The notes under the pieces: model-generated | What the model was told of the DNA's origin: nothing | Databases searched by the model: none | What the model saw: only the letters and a program-made list of their open reading frames with translations | Shown here: piece after piece, positions 38,798 to 50,769 of the stretch | Layout: every line of letters starts with the position of its first letter | Numbering within the stretch: the first letter of the stretch is position 1 | Source: Ceratorhiza oryzae-sativae | Lineage: Eukaryota > Basidiomycota > Agaricomycetes > Cantharellales > Ceratobasidiaceae | Assembly: GCA_030998015.1 (NCBI GenBank) | Contig: JARWMV010000233.1 | Span: forward strand, 1,984,001 to 2,048,000 | Direction: 5' to 3' | Length of the DNA stretch: 64,000 nucleotides | Position numbers and translations under genes: made by a program

Positions 38798-39974
38798 ATG
38801 CATAAGAATCAGTGTTTAATAGATAGCCCCTATCATTCATCAACTTTTCCTCTTGGATGTTGAGCCCCTTCCTCTATCCCAGATCTATGCTTGTGCAACA
38901 CTGAGTCGGTCAGTCAGAGACGGTTGGATCATACATAAAAACGTGAGACGATACTTTGTCCCCCCCCCCCAAAAAAAACCCCCTAGGTTGGGTATAAACC
39001 CGTTAATTCGATATAGACTTGGCGGACCGATTTAACCAAGCCACGTTGAGCCAACTTTTCGCCGAAACCCCTGCGATTAACACACAATTGCCACCGGGCT
39101 GACCGGTGTGAGCATTTTAACTGCGGACACGTCTTACATCACGGAATGATGTGGCTGTAGCTGAAAGGGTACCGGGTAGCGTCATAATCTCGCTGCTGTG
39201 ACTATCGATTACTTCAACGGCCACGGAGATGTTTAGGAACAAGAATGGATGCCATCAGCGCCATGGCATGCATGCTAAGCGCGCAAGCGGCGACCATGAT
39301 CCAGCTCATCGTCATTAATATGCATAACCCCACCTGCTGCCGGCCGCGCGTGGCCGTACTCACAACCCAGTGTTTACCAAAATATCAGGATTACGGCACG
39401 CGGTACAAGCATAGCCCTAACGACCGCAGAATCCTAAACCCTAGACGTGTCTAATGAGAGACCTTGAGCTCGGGGTGGATTGGTCCTAAGCAGCGTCATT
39501 TGTGACGCTTACGCGCATCATGGCCGATACAAATTTAGCCGATCAAAGCGCAAGCGTTCTGTCAACATCGCCCAATTACAGTAGATGAAACCATTCAAAA
39601 AAATCTTTATCGAACATAATATTTGGTACATGCCATTTACGACAGCATTCCAGGGTTCCAAAATCGGCCAAGGCAACCTACATACAGAACCATCTACAAA
39701 CCAGCGACAAGTAAACTTATAGCAGCTATCCAATCGGGAATCAACCAAAGAACACCAGTTGTTTGCATACACAGTCTAGTCCTTGATTAATCACGGCTCT
39801 GGCGAATCGCCGTCCAGCTTCTAAAACAGTCTACTTATCGAGCGACGACGGGTGCGATTTCAATCCCCCTCGATCTTTGCTGGGGCGCTACCGACGCATT
39901 CAAGGTCCTAAACCTATCATGTGTCCTGCCGTAGCCTCTTGTTTGGGGGAACCTCCATTCTACACTCTGTAGCT
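38798..39974. other. Gap between DIB1 and the broken F-box gene
   Basis: About 1.2 kb. It includes a C-run followed by an A-run (38,960-38,983), a place where sequence accuracy is doubtful. No recognised gene. The short open reading at 39,245-39,454 has no family character. Confidence 0.35.
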
Positions 39975-41157
39975 TTAGGAAGAATGCCAGCAAATACCTG
40001 TATAATTATCCATAATCAGCTTTCCATCTCTTGCGGTCGATCTTACGTACGCTGCACTACGTGGCAAATGATCAAGTTGCCTGTTCTCGAAATAGCGGTT
40101 GCTGCATGTCAAGGTGTGTAGTGGACAGGACGACACCGGCTCTAGGTTCTCCCCAACCTTCTCGAAAGCAACCTGGAGCAGCAAACGTTGGAGACTCGAC
40201 AGCCGAGCGAAATAGCGCAAATCGTGGGGATATACCACCTGCTCCTGGGCCTCCACAATGGTGATGTTAGACCAGACCGTTGACAGAATGTCTGCACGTA
40301 GGGTCCAAGTCTTGACGTTTCCACCTTGGGGGATGAAAGTATCGATTTGAAATGAAGAAAATATGTTTGCCAAATCCTCACGCCCAACATCAGTTTCATT
40401 GCCGCTCCTAGACGTGAACTTGATGTCGAGCTCTAGGTACAAGCGGTTTCGGGCGCTCTTGAGATAACGCAATAGTTCATGTTTGGATTGGAAACCCGAT
40501 AGATGAAGCAAACGGGGGAGTTCTTGGGCTAGAATGGCAATAGCCACGTCGGCCTCAGCAAATGGAATAACAGGAAAAAAGCATTCGTTACTTCCTCCCA
40601 ATATCTTCGTCAACGGTGGGCAGCCAAACACGCGTATCCACAAGGCGATAATCGTTTCTAGTCCTGCGCACGCCCAAGTCAAGACATGAGAGGTTGGGAA
40701 GCAACGGCGAGTGGCGGGCGCGAAGGATCAGGCGCTCCCAGCCATTTACTCGGCAATATCGTGGTTTGTTCCAATGACCGTATACGCGCAGTGTGCGAGC
40801 AAATGGGGTGTGAAATTCAAAGCGTGAAAAATCAATAGGGGCTGAGGGTAACTTGGCTGTCCGTGTCTGGCATTTTCAACCATTGCAGTAGAGTCCTGGA
40901 ATGTACAAGTGTACCGACTCAAACAAACGCGTGGCTTCGGGAGTCTCAACGCTAGGTCCGAGTAAATAAAGCAAGTTCTGGGTTCCGTCCAGATTTCTCC
41001 AGACGAAGAATACCGTCCCGCTAAAAAGTTGTTTGCACGTACGGGACAACCGGGTACAATCCGAAAGGTCGGCAGAGCGGCATATTGTGGCAAGGACTTC
41101 AAGGCAGTATAGGTTTTGGTGACATCTCGACTGGCTCTTATTCTGCGCTGACGCCAT
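39975..41157 (-). pseudogene. F-box protein gene with a premature stop and a frameshift
   Basis: The reading from ATG 41157 begins with an F-box-like region (CLEVLATICRSADLSDCTRL, then TCKQLFSGTVFFVWRNLDGT) and runs to a TGA at 40876-40878. The same frame continues after the stop with APIDFSRFEFHTPFARTLRV, YGHW and LPNLSCLDLGVRRT, usual for this F-box family. Around 40,640-40,670 the coherent protein moves to another frame (IIALWIRVFGCPPLTKILGG onward, then ELPRLLHLSGFQSKHELLRY), ending at 39975. No intron with a reasonable length explains either break: the only AG after the stop would give an intron of about 38 bp, and none fits the second. It is also short for the family. It is most likely a pseudogene; sequence error at one site is possible. 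Confidence 0.65.
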
Positions 41158-41645
41158 TTGGAGGATGTAGGTGGCTAGGACCAGTTCGCTTGTCCACCCC
41201 AGGTCACAAGGCCCAGGAACGGATCAAATAAATCAATTAAGCACCAAGCCGGGCCGCATTAGTGAGAAGCGGTTTAGTGCTATTTTACCCATCTGCACGC
41301 ATACACCTTACTCCTGAAACGCCCGTTCGACGAAAAAGGCTTGGTACCGCACACATCAATAGTCTCCTCCGCCACAAGCTGCGCCACTTTCTTGGCTGAG
41401 AAATTGCTTAGGAAGACCAAGGAAGACAGCTAACATAACTGGCGAGACATGGTCTCTACGAGTGAATTTGTGAAGAAGCGTCGAGAACTTAGGATAGGCT
41501 TCGAACACTATCGACGCCAGCAAGGGTAGACGATAACTGGACCAGGGTTATCTGAACGTATTATCCCGTATATTGAATAGAGAAACACAGAACCACAAAA
41601 TAGGCGAGGCGAAGAGCAGCCGCATGCCGTAGATAGGAAGCCGGT
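41158..41645. other. Gap between the broken F-box gene and the peroxiredoxin gene
   Basis: About 490 bp with no recognised coding sequence, RNA gene or repeat. It holds the 5' flank of the F-box copy and the 3' flank of the peroxiredoxin gene. Confidence 0.35.
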
Positions 41646-42356
41646 TTACGCCTCAGACGCAGGTGCAGGATTAGACTCGGGCGCGGTAGAAGCTTCCCCC
41701 TCCGGTGTAGGCAAAGTCGCAAGCCACTTTGCAACATGCTTCTCGTGCGCACTGGGGTCGTTTTCACAGTTAGACCCACGCTCCGCACAATACAGTTACA
41801 TCCGACTCACGTAAAGTTTAACATAGAATCATAAGATTCGCGAACCACACCTTCCTTGTCAATGCAGAACGTCACACGGGCTGAAAAGTGATAAACTATG
41901 TTAGCATCGGATGAACAAAACAATCAGCTGAAATACTTACCTTCCGTGAGGCCAAGCATGCCCTTGCCGACATGGTACGCCTTGCGCGCCTCAGCCTCGA
42001 CATCGCACAACATAGGATACGGGAGGCCCTGCGCGTCAACAAATGCCTTTTGTTTCTCGACCTTATCGGCGCTGATTCCTACGATCTCGACATTGTGCGT
42101 CTTGTAAAGCGGGTTGGACGAGAGTGCATCACGGAAAGAGCAAGCTTCTTTGGTGCAACCTGAGCAAGACACATGAGCTTACAATCCGAGTGGAACGACG
42201 CGCTGAACATGTACCATAAGTGCCTGCAGCAGGGAAGAAAAAGATCACAGTTGGCCGTCCAGAGGTGGATGGGTTGAGCTCAAACTGCTCGCCAGTGGCA
42301 GCGGACAGTTTGACGGCGGGGGCGGGCTTTCCTATGAGCGATTTGGGGCCAGACAT
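41646..42356 (-). CDS. Peroxiredoxin of the BCP/PrxQ type
   Basis: Thiol peroxidase reducing hydroperoxides with electrons from thioredoxin. ATG at 42356 (MSGPKSLIGKPAPAVKLSAA); an in-frame ATG at 42407 would add 17 residues. Exon 1 ends FFFPAAGTYG. The next begins CTKEACSFRDAL: the first Cys is the expected peroxidatic residue and the second, five positions on, the resolving residue of the BCP/PrxQ type. Then come VEIVGISADKVEKQKAFVDA, LPYPMLCDVEAEARKAY, TFCIDKEGVVRESYDS and an Ala/Pro-rich tail TPEGEASTAPESNPAPASEA, stop 41646-41648. Yeast Dot5 is a nuclear member with the same domain; location here is not shown. The gene is divergent from MTO1. Confidence 0.88.
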
Positions 42357-42487
42357 GTTGAGAAAAAAAGGGATATGGTGGACGAGCGGAACTAGTCTGA
42401 GGTGCAATTGATCGAGCCACGCGGCTATTTGAATAGTGATCGTCGATCCCGCCCTGACTGCAAAGCGCCGGGCTCTTAGCGTCCTGA
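42357..42487. promoter_or_regulatory. Shared promoter region between the peroxiredoxin gene and MTO1
   Basis: 131 bp lie between the two start codons (80 bp if the upstream peroxiredoxin ATG is used), so both genes probably use one bidirectional promoter. No TATA box is visible. Confidence 0.55.
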
Positions 42488-45160
42488 ATGTTTTCTTTTC
42501 GACTAGCTCGACAGGTCCTTTCTCGGAGACTTTACGCCACCTCAGCCCATTATGACGTGTGTGTCATCGGAGGAGGGCATGCAGGATGTGAAGCGGCCGC
42601 TGGTGCAGCTCGGGCAGGAGCTCGAACGGTGTTGATTACTCAAAAATTGGAGACAGTAGGAGAAATGTCTTGTAATCCGAGCATAGGGGGAGTGGGTAAA
42701 GGGACTCTCGTGAGAGAGGTTGATGCTTTAGGTGGCATTATGGGCAGAGCTGCTGGTATGCTATTGCTCGAACGATATGTCTTGGTGCTCATTCTCTACT
42801 GACAGATGAGGCCGGGATTCAATGGCATATGCTCAACAGATCAAAGGGCCCGGCTGTTTGGGTTAGCACTATTTCCCTTCTTGCCTGAAATATTACGCCA
42901 AGATTTGTTCATTCTAGGGTCCTCGAGCACAAATGGATCGCACGCTTTACAAGCGTGCTGTCCAATCTGCTCTCGGCAGAACCGAAAATCTTGAACTTAG
43001 AGCAGCCAGTGTTCATGACCTGATTCTCGAACCTTGCACATCCGCCTCGAACCCGCTCACTCAGCAAAGCGTCGCGGGTGTCCGGCTCGATACGGGCGAA
43101 ATTATTCGATGCTCCGAGGTTGTTATCTGTACGGGCACTTTCTTGGCTGGGGAGATTCATATTGGTAAATCCTTTGCCGTGTGGCTTGACAAGTTGAAAT
43201 TCTTAAATTCCAATCAGGGGACAAGACATTCCCTGCTGGACGACATAATGATGCCCCTTCCCCGGCTTCAGGGCTCTCCGCCTCCCTCTCATCCGCTGGC
43301 TTTCGACTTGGTCGACTAAAAACTGGTACACCAGCTCGCCTTGACAAAAGAACTATCGACTTTTCGAAACTCGAAAGACAGGACGGGGATATACCTGCTA
43401 GCGGGTTTGCGTTCTGGGGACCTGGAGTGAAATATGAGGTTAGTCTGCGGGTTGGACAACGAAGAGGAAAAGGCTAAGAGCCGGCGTAGGGCCAACAAGT
43501 AACATGCTTCAAGACGAGCACAACGGAGGAAACACATAGAATCATTCGAGACAACATTCACAAGACGATTCATGTAAGAGAAACCGTTAAAGGTATGTAA
43601 TTCCGGGCTCCGTTTCCACAACTATGCCTAACAGTTTGGTATCCAAGGCCCGAGGTATTGCCCATCTCTGGAAGCTAAAGTTCTTCGATTTACCGAAAAA
43701 GCTGGACATATTATCTGGCTAGAGCCCGAAGGTTTTGACTCTGGTATAGTGTCTGTTTTCCTCCAACCAAACTCAGTTTTATCTCATCAATGCTTTTAGA
43801 GTTAATATATCCTAATGGACTCTCAAATAGCATGCCCGAAGACGTCCAAGAGCAACTAGTCAGAACTGTCCCTGGACTTGAAAATGCTCGAATCGTTAGG
43901 CCAGCGTATGGAGTCGAGTATGATCACATTGATCCGAGAGAACTTGATCGTGAGTTTGATCTTCAACCCCAGCCGATTAAATCTACAAAATTGATCATGG
44001 GATACGCCAGCCACTCTCGAGACCAAGCGCATTCGTGGCCTGTTTCTTGCTGGTCAAATCAACGGGACGACAGGTTATGAGGAGGCGGCCACCCAGGGAA
44101 TACTGGCCGGCATCAATGCCGGACTCTCTGCCCTGGGTCGGGATAAATTGGTAATCAGCCGGGCTGATGGTTTCGTTGGCGTTATGATCGATGATTTGAT
44201 TGGGAGAGGAGTTGAAGAGCCTTGTGCGTAGGTTATTGGTTTTTACAGAGGCGGTCTGGCTCTAACTCGGCAGGGAAAATTAGACAGAATGTTCACCAGC
44301 AGGGCAGAGTATCGCATGTCAATACGCAGCGATAATGCTGACATGAGATTAACAGCTAAAGGTTCGCATTATTTTCCTCCTTTCTTTGGATTTCCTTAAC
44401 CAAGTGTGTAGGCCGAGCTGCGGGCGTGGTGTGTGACGCTCGTTGGTCCGTATTCCAACACGCCAAACAGACGATGGACCGTGCTATAGAGCTACTTGAA
44501 CAAACAGTTTTGAGTCCACAAGTGGGTTTCTAGTCTTTACGAACCATCGAGCTGGACTTGAATCATGACCGGAATTTAGAAGTGGGAATCGTATGGATTT
44601 GGCGTAAGGAGAGACGGGGTTCCTCGCAGGTAAGACCCCTGCCCGGCCACAGAGTACGAAATATTGATAGGAAACCAAGTGGGTTAGACATATTGCGAAA
44701 CCCAGGAATGTCCTGCGCTCGGTTATCACGGGCTATCCCCGAACTAGAGAACTTGGATCCTAAAGTGCTGACGAGGGTTGATATTGAAGGTAAGCCATTT
44801 TCCCTATGACGGGAATGCGATCAACTGGGCCTACCTCTATTTCAGGACAATATCTGCATCACCTCAAACGCCAAGCTGCAGATGTGCGAGCATTTACTTC
44901 GGATGAACTCCTATTGTTAGATCCCTCCCTCGACTATGACGCTATTGCTGGGCTGAGCACGGAAGTAAGAGAGAGGTTGAAAAAGGTTCGACCTGGGAAT
45001 ATGGCAAGTTCTTTCATAGCTATGGCAGCATCACATCCTAACTTTCGAGAATAAGGGAGCCGCTAAAAGGATGGAAGGCATGACTGCTAGTTCCGCAGTG
45101 CTGTTATTGAGGCATGCCAAGAAACGGAAAGAGGCAAACTTCAACTTGAGAACGGCGTGA
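42488..45160 (+). CDS. MTO1: MTO1/GidA, mitochondrial tRNA wobble-uridine modification enzyme
   Basis: FAD protein that, with MSS1/GTPBP3, adds the carboxymethylaminomethyl (or taurinomethyl) group to wobble U34 of mitochondrial tRNAs. ATG at 42488 gives a basic presequence ([20 protein letters not shown]). The FAD fold is [20 protein letters not shown]. The GidA signatures are [20 protein letters not shown] and [12 protein letters not shown]. Later exons give [45 protein letters not shown] text and ASVYTRRIKATA-type C-terminal parts. The end depends on a GC-AG intron at 45004-45055: joining RPGNM to [20 protein letters not shown] matches the family, stop 45158-45160. Without it a false tail ends at 45054. 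Roughly twelve exons; inner borders approximate. Confidence 0.9.
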
Positions 45161-45349
45161 GTATGTAGCTTGTGGATCCAGGATTTCGGTCACACCCCGC
45201 GTTTTAATTTATCCCCACAATCACCATTCGAGTTTTTCAAACATTCGATTCTCAAAGCGACTAAGAGTTACATTCAATCAAAAAGAAAACAGACAGGCAA
45301 ATGCTCCAATATAATACAATGAACAATGTTCAATGAGTCTTCCGAATCT

Positions 45350-45808
45350 CTAAAGCGTCGTGTGCTTGATTTGATCTTCATGTGCGACGTGTTCGCTCTT
45401 TCCAGCAGCCATCAGCATCTCTCGGACACCTCCTGCACCGTCCCAGTGGGTCCTATCAGTGGCAGTGTGAAGCCATGGCTGGCTGCGTGGTTGCCATTGG
45501 ACGTCATTTCTAATGATGTAAAAATGAGTAAAAAATCGACGAATGTTAGAGTCGAGCAGAACGTACTTTCGTGCAGCTCCCGAACCAAAGTAGAAGCCCA
45601 TGCCGATGGCAAAGCTTAATACTCCAACAAGAGGAAGAACCTAAGTTTTTTTTTTGTGAGCTGTGGGTTTCGTCGAGAACGAAGGAGATGAACTTGCCTC
45701 TGGTGCGTAGAAATGTTTCCGAATGTAATGCATCCCGGTCAAAGGCTTGCCAGGGAGGCGGGGGTAGTGGTGGGGCTCGTGGACGAAGTGGCTTGGGCTG
45801 GCAGACAT
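45350..45808 (-). CDS. NDUFA4/MLRQ-like small mitochondrial membrane protein
   Basis: A small single-span inner-membrane protein of the MLRQ/NDUFA4 type, in other organisms associated with respiratory complexes I or IV. Start at 45808: MSASPSHFVHEPHHYPRLPG, then KPLTGMHYIRKHFYAPE. A 57-bp intron (45641-45697) starts GCAAGT, a GC donor. The next exon has the transmembrane helix VLPLVGVLSFAIGMGFYFGS and GAARK. A second, GT-AG intron leads to NDVQWQPRSQPWLH, the DVxW motif of the family, and a polar tail ending DQIKHTTL, stop 45350-45352. It converges with MTO1, about 190 bp apart. Family call rests on the helix position and the DVxW motif. Confidence 0.72.
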
Positions 45809-46419
45809 GGTCGTGTGCGACGAGGGTGAGGATGAAGTAAAAACCAAAGGTTGTTGTGCGAATAGGTCAATGAGGCTCGAGGTATGCTGATGTAGCATGG
45901 TAAACTTGGATGCTAGGAGGAGGCGGTTTAAATACTTCAAGCCAAGCGTATGAGTCGAGATAGACCGGGCAGGTCGTGGATAATCGGTAAGTTCGGGACT
46001 GGTCGTTGATGCAGTGGCCGTACCCCATCGCCGTTTAAGACGTATCGCCGTCCAATAGTCTTGTTCGTAAATGAGGACTACCGTGATGCACCGGTGAGGG
46101 GGGCGGTTGATCGCACGAGGTGAGGGCAAACGCGGGAGCTCGGTTCTCGACTCGATTTACCGCCGGCCTAATGTATCCCTATTCAGGGTCAACCGCCGGC
46201 CGAGCCCGTGCGGGCGAGCACACATATTTGATTTCGCCACGCCATAGACTGCCAACAAACACCTATCGCCGTACGCCCTCGCTGTTCGCTCCAAGCCGGA
46301 GCTTGGGCAGATCATTTTGCCGGTAATATGCATCTCGTTATACCCATTGAAGCGAAATGCGATGATGCAGTGTAGCGATACAATTAGTCGAGTGCATCTA
46401 AATATACATATATTACTCG

Positions 46420-48497
46420 CTAAATCTCGCATAAACTAGCCTGACAACCGGAACAGCTAGCTTCTGAATCAGTCGAGGACACATCGCTCAGATCATGCCC
46501 GTTCGAGTCCGTTCCATTAGTCTCGTCTAGGTTTTGGTCGTTCGATTCCTCTGCCTGGACCCATGTTTCATCGTATTTTCCTATCTCCCGGCTCTTCTGG
46601 GTATAGTTTAGCTGCATGGGCATTTTTGACATCTCCTCGCATTCAGCTTTATGATTGCCTATGTGGGGGTCCATAGTCCAATGCCTAACAAGGACTGCGG
46701 TCAGACGGTCTGATCCATGTCACGAGGTGACCCCAACTTACGCCACCTGACAAGCTATGCTGCAGTACCCCGCTAAGTCGCACCCTTCGCATGCGAGCCA
46801 AACTGGTCCATGAGGCGCGGGGCACCTCGGCCACGAGCAGGTAGGCCACCCACCCCAAAGATTGAACCCGAGGCTAATACCGATGTCCCACCACTCTTCC
46901 GAAGTGCGCATAATCATCGCGGATCGTGTTCGTGGGCATACATTCGACGGACGTGGGTTAGTACGCGAGCCCATACGTCAAACTCTTCCTGGGTTGGTCT
47001 GTGACGTTTACCAAATTCTTCGAATGTCTGCTGAAAACACTCGCAACGAGCGCCAATCAGAGTCAACAATTTCTCTATCGGCGCATTAGAGTGTAGGACC
47101 GTTTCTATTATTCAACACTGTGCTTACGACTGAAGACAACATTGGCTATTGTCGCCCCTCCAATGGTTATGAGCAGTATAACTCGCCCTGCAAAGTCTAG
47201 TATATCGTGTTTAACTAGGACTTTCACGAGTTTCTTTTTCTGCAGCTCGGGCACTTGCTTGTCCTTCAGGAATGAGCTAAAATTTTCGAAATATTTGAAT
47301 GAATATGGATTCGGTGTTGCCCACACTTACTGAATGTCCATGAAGAGATGCTGTGTGAAATCGATAATTAACCCTTTTTGCTCACTATCAAGCTTCTCGC
47401 TCTCTATTGCTCGCCACGCCCTAGCTAAGGAGCCGTCAACCACTTCGATCAGCATACATTTTGTATTAGGATTCTCGGTCAAGCCATGAAGGATCCACCT
47501 GAGAATCGCAACAGAGAACCTCATGCGTGGGGGCTTATCACTACTGAATCGCTCCACGTACGCTGAGACCATGGTATAAGCATCGTCATAGCTCAGAGGT
47601 CGATTTCGCTCATCGTCAAAACCATCACCCGAGGTATCTTCAAGGCTGTTTTCCACAAGGAGAAGCAGGTTGTCTTCATGTGGGTCTCCCGAGTTCACTA
47701 TACCAAACCGACAGATGAGGTCTCGTAGGAAGACCGTCATCCGTTTGGTACTGGTTCAAATCTGCATGTTAGTATGTGCAGGGCAAGTCAATTAGAAGCA
47801 CTCACATGTTAACTCCTCGTATATATATCCACAGCTGGTACATTAGAACTGACCACCCCTGCCAACATGTCGGAGTTTCGCGCCTGGCAGCCAATATCAT
47901 ATCTCTCTCATCGTATAGAAACCATAACAGCAGCTCGGCGTTTGCTTGTCCCAGAGTATCGAGTGATGGTAACTCGACACGCTCTGTAGGGACCGCATTC
48001 CTTGTCTTATATAGCTCAGATAAAATCTCGATCGCCCGACTGAGCTTGGCATGGATAATACGGGCAACATGAGAGCTGAATGCGGAGAGGAAGGATGGGC
48101 CGTGCGTTTGAAATTTGGTGGATGCGCTTAGCGATTCTAGGTATTCGGCCAAATCCCCCTCTCCCAGGAGACTCACTTGCACTGAGAGGGATATAACCTG
48201 AGCGCACATAAGCGTATAGAGACTCGCTTGCTTTTTCATATCCCCCATATTGGCTTTCCTACGGGCGGTCTCGGCAGGGCTCTTCCTAGCTTCAAGCGCT
48301 GGCCGCAGCACCATCAAATATACGCACGAGGGCACGAGCTGAGGGTTGGCAAAGAATTCCAGATTACGAGCGTCGTAAGCCAAATTGACCGCTTCATTGA
48401 GAACAGATATCGGCTGAAGTTGAGTCCGGGATAGGATTCTGGTGAGAGGTGATTGGGTTGGAGGGGTCGCATTGGAGTCATGGTTAGCGGTGGCCAT
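46420..48497 (-). CDS. MYND-type zinc finger protein
   Basis: Large protein with a helical body and a C-terminal MYND finger, a common protein-interaction type in agaricomycetes. ATG at 48497 (MATANHDSNATPPTQSPLTR). The long first exon to about 47,800 is all-helical (LNEAVNLAYDARNLEFFANP). Further exons include LRDLICRFGIVNSGDPHEDN, ILRWILHGLTENPNTKCMLI and GRVILLITIGGATIANV. The finger is split by an intron: CPAPHGPVWLACEGCDLAGY and CSIACQ in one exon, HWTMDPHIGNHKAEC in the next, giving the C-x-x-C, C-x-x-x-C and H/C ligand pattern. The tail is acidic and Ser-rich, ending CSGCQASLCEI, stop 46420-46422. About seven exons. Function not known. Confidence 0.78.
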
Positions 48498-49172
48498 GGT
48501 TGAGAGCTAAGAGCCAGTAGTGTGTTGAATATATGGGATTTACGGTAATGAAACACTGATACCTAAGTATCAACTCTTCTGTGGCTTCGAAATCAACCCA
48601 GTGCCAGAGAGTATGCCACAGCGCTGCAAGGGTTCAGCTGGTTAGCGCTAACACGATGCACATTCTGACATCAGCTATTTGTCATTCAGAGGGCACAGCT
48701 CTTAGTCCCCTGGTTGACGCCAATGAAACGCTTAATCATTCAGTCAGTTATATCACACAACTTTGGGCTCTTGCTGATGGACATCAGAAGATCAGTGTGG
48801 CGGCTGAAGCAAAAATTGCTTGGCGAACGGTCAAATGCCCAAGTGTGCCTCTGGCTGCTTCCTAGACTGAATCAGAGAGGATTACCCCAGTGCGAGTTTA
48901 CACAAGCTACCTCTTGGATCGCTGTGAGCCGGCTTAGAATTACGGATAAGTATGCGTCTGTTCCAAGAAAAAGTGTATACATCCATCGGAATACATTGTT
49001 ACAATTACCAGGCACGTTACATCCCCTATGCGGTTTACTTGCTTTCAATACCATTCTCTTCATACACGTGCTAATTAATAGCCATGAAAATCCTGTCTCG
49101 GCATAATTCAAACTAATATTTCGAAAATATCATTTAAGGCAGTCGATTGCATCCTTGTTCAGAACACAATGT
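48498..49172. other. Gap between MYND gene and pheromone receptor
   Basis: About 675 bp. Searched by eye for a short pheromone-precursor reading ending in a CaaX box; none was convincing. Overlapping plus-strand open readings at 48,581-49,106 show no family features. Confidence 0.4.
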
Positions 49173-50769
49173 CTACTCGGAGTTTGGGTTTAAGAGCTCA
49201 GCTTCCACAAGCTGATTAAAACAACCGGCAAACCGCCGCCCGCAAACACAGAAATCCACTTCCACAATAGACATACCCTCCTGGTTGGCACCTTCGTTCA
49301 CAAACTCGACGGTCTTTCTAGGGTCTAGGTTTGGGATTCGATGTCCGGGATTTTGGGGCAAAGAGACATGAGTGGGGTCTTGGTAGGTATTCTTTGGCCA
49401 CGCCCGCCAGCCCAACCGGAACTCGCTTGTGTTGATGGAAATAGAGTTACGTTCTTGTCTGCATTATTTGTGTTGCCTTTTGGAATCGTTTCGCTTGACC
49501 TGCCAATTAGGAATTGTCAAAATACTCAAAAATTTGGTCCTATAGAAATTGAACCAACAATTCCATCCCATCCTTGGGATCCAATATCTGTTGCTCAGAA
49601 CGAGACGATAAAGTAATTTTCCAAAAGATGTACTTGTATTGCCTGAGCGCCTCCTGGGACAGACCGAAGAACGCGAAGAACGAAAACGCGGAACCAGGTA
49701 TGGACCACGGGTCAATCAAAGTCTAGTGCGTTGTTTCGTATCTCTTGATTGTCCTTTCGAAGAATAATTGAGATATTGTGCACGCTTTGATGTATAACCT
49801 CCCAAGACGCCCATTTATATTCATACGCCAGGGCGTTGAATATGAAGCAGTAAAACGTGATTGGCACTGTAAACGTTGCGTTGATGAATGCAACGGCCAT
49901 TAGCCTAAAGAATCGAGATAGATTCGGATCCTTGTCTGATCCCGGTAGACACTGGGAGAATCGGCGCTGCGTTTTCATAAATTTGTCGATGCTAAGAGCT
50001 TGGTATGTCATTGAATTGGTGGAGCGAAGACATGAAGTGCAGCACGTACTGGCGTAGGTAAATGATGCGCAACTGATCAAACAAGGCCATGGGTTGACGA
50101 GAATTAGAGTCAAAGGGCTGAAATACGTTGCTACATTGGTTAAGTTTGTGAGACGTTCACACATATCCAAAGAGTGCGTACCCTGCCAGCACCCAATATC
50201 TTCTATAATGATATATCTGTGTGATTGAACAATGTGATCTATATCGTCTCAGCACACCATTCAGATATTGAAAGACATCCCACTTACAAAGGGGCAGCAT
50301 GAGCAGAGGTAATCCTAAACCCAACATTAGATCAATAACGAGATCCTTCTTTTGGGGTGTGACCACGTATGAGCACAAGAATATAAGAGCAAATACGGAC
50401 GAACCGTTTGGTTCTGCCTCATATTCGAGATGCGGTATATTCGGCGCTGTATGCATAATAAAGATGCTGGTATAGCCGCATTGGCGCAAAGCATGAGTCG
50501 CGATGCTGAAGGTTTGTCAGCGATCGGGACGTATAGCACACTTCAGATGTAACTAACGCACAGATATCACACCAAACCGGTGCCCGGTCATTTACGTTTC
50601 CAGCCCATAGGATGGAGTTGATTGCGAAAACCACGCAACCCGTAAAAGCCCATCCCAGAAACAAGAGAGTGCTCGAGTTGCGTGCTTTCCAGTGCCATGG
50701 CAGTAGAATCAAGCATAGAAAGGCACCCAGTCCACAGACGATAGGGAAGGTTAAGTCACGCATAGTCAT
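49173..50769 (-). CDS. STE3: STE3-type mating pheromone receptor (seven-helix GPCR)
   Basis: Class D GPCR that binds farnesylated peptide pheromones and signals through a G protein in mating. Start at 50769 (MTMRDLTFPIVCGLGAFLCL), or 50763. The first helices follow directly: LCLILLPWHWKARNSSTLLF, WAFTGCVVFAINSILWAGNV. The family hallmark is present after splicing: HIVQSHRYIIIEDIGC (near 50,230), followed by WQGTH, comparable with the HRFxIxEDIGC of other STE3 receptors. More helices lie in 50,170-49,720. Exons near 49,700-49,580 give FSFFAFFGLSQEALRQYKYI and the last exon a cytoplasmic tail (RKTVEFVNEGANQEGMSIVE, then ELLNPNSE), stop 49173-49175. About six to eight exons. It may be the B-locus receptor or one of the extra STE3-like genes common in agaricomycetes; no pheromone gene was found beside it. 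Confidence 0.88.

Noticed and set aside
38960..38983. C-run followed by A-run as a possible functional element
   Set aside because: Simple homopolymers in an intergenic gap, more useful as a warning about sequence accuracy.
39433..39444. A telomere-like CCTAAACCCTAG motif
   Set aside because: A single imperfect unit with no array; chance occurrence is likely.
48600..48660. A stretch resembling a tRNA D-arm (TTCAGCTGGTTAGCGC)
   Set aside because: No matching acceptor stem, anticodon arm or T-arm could be placed around it.
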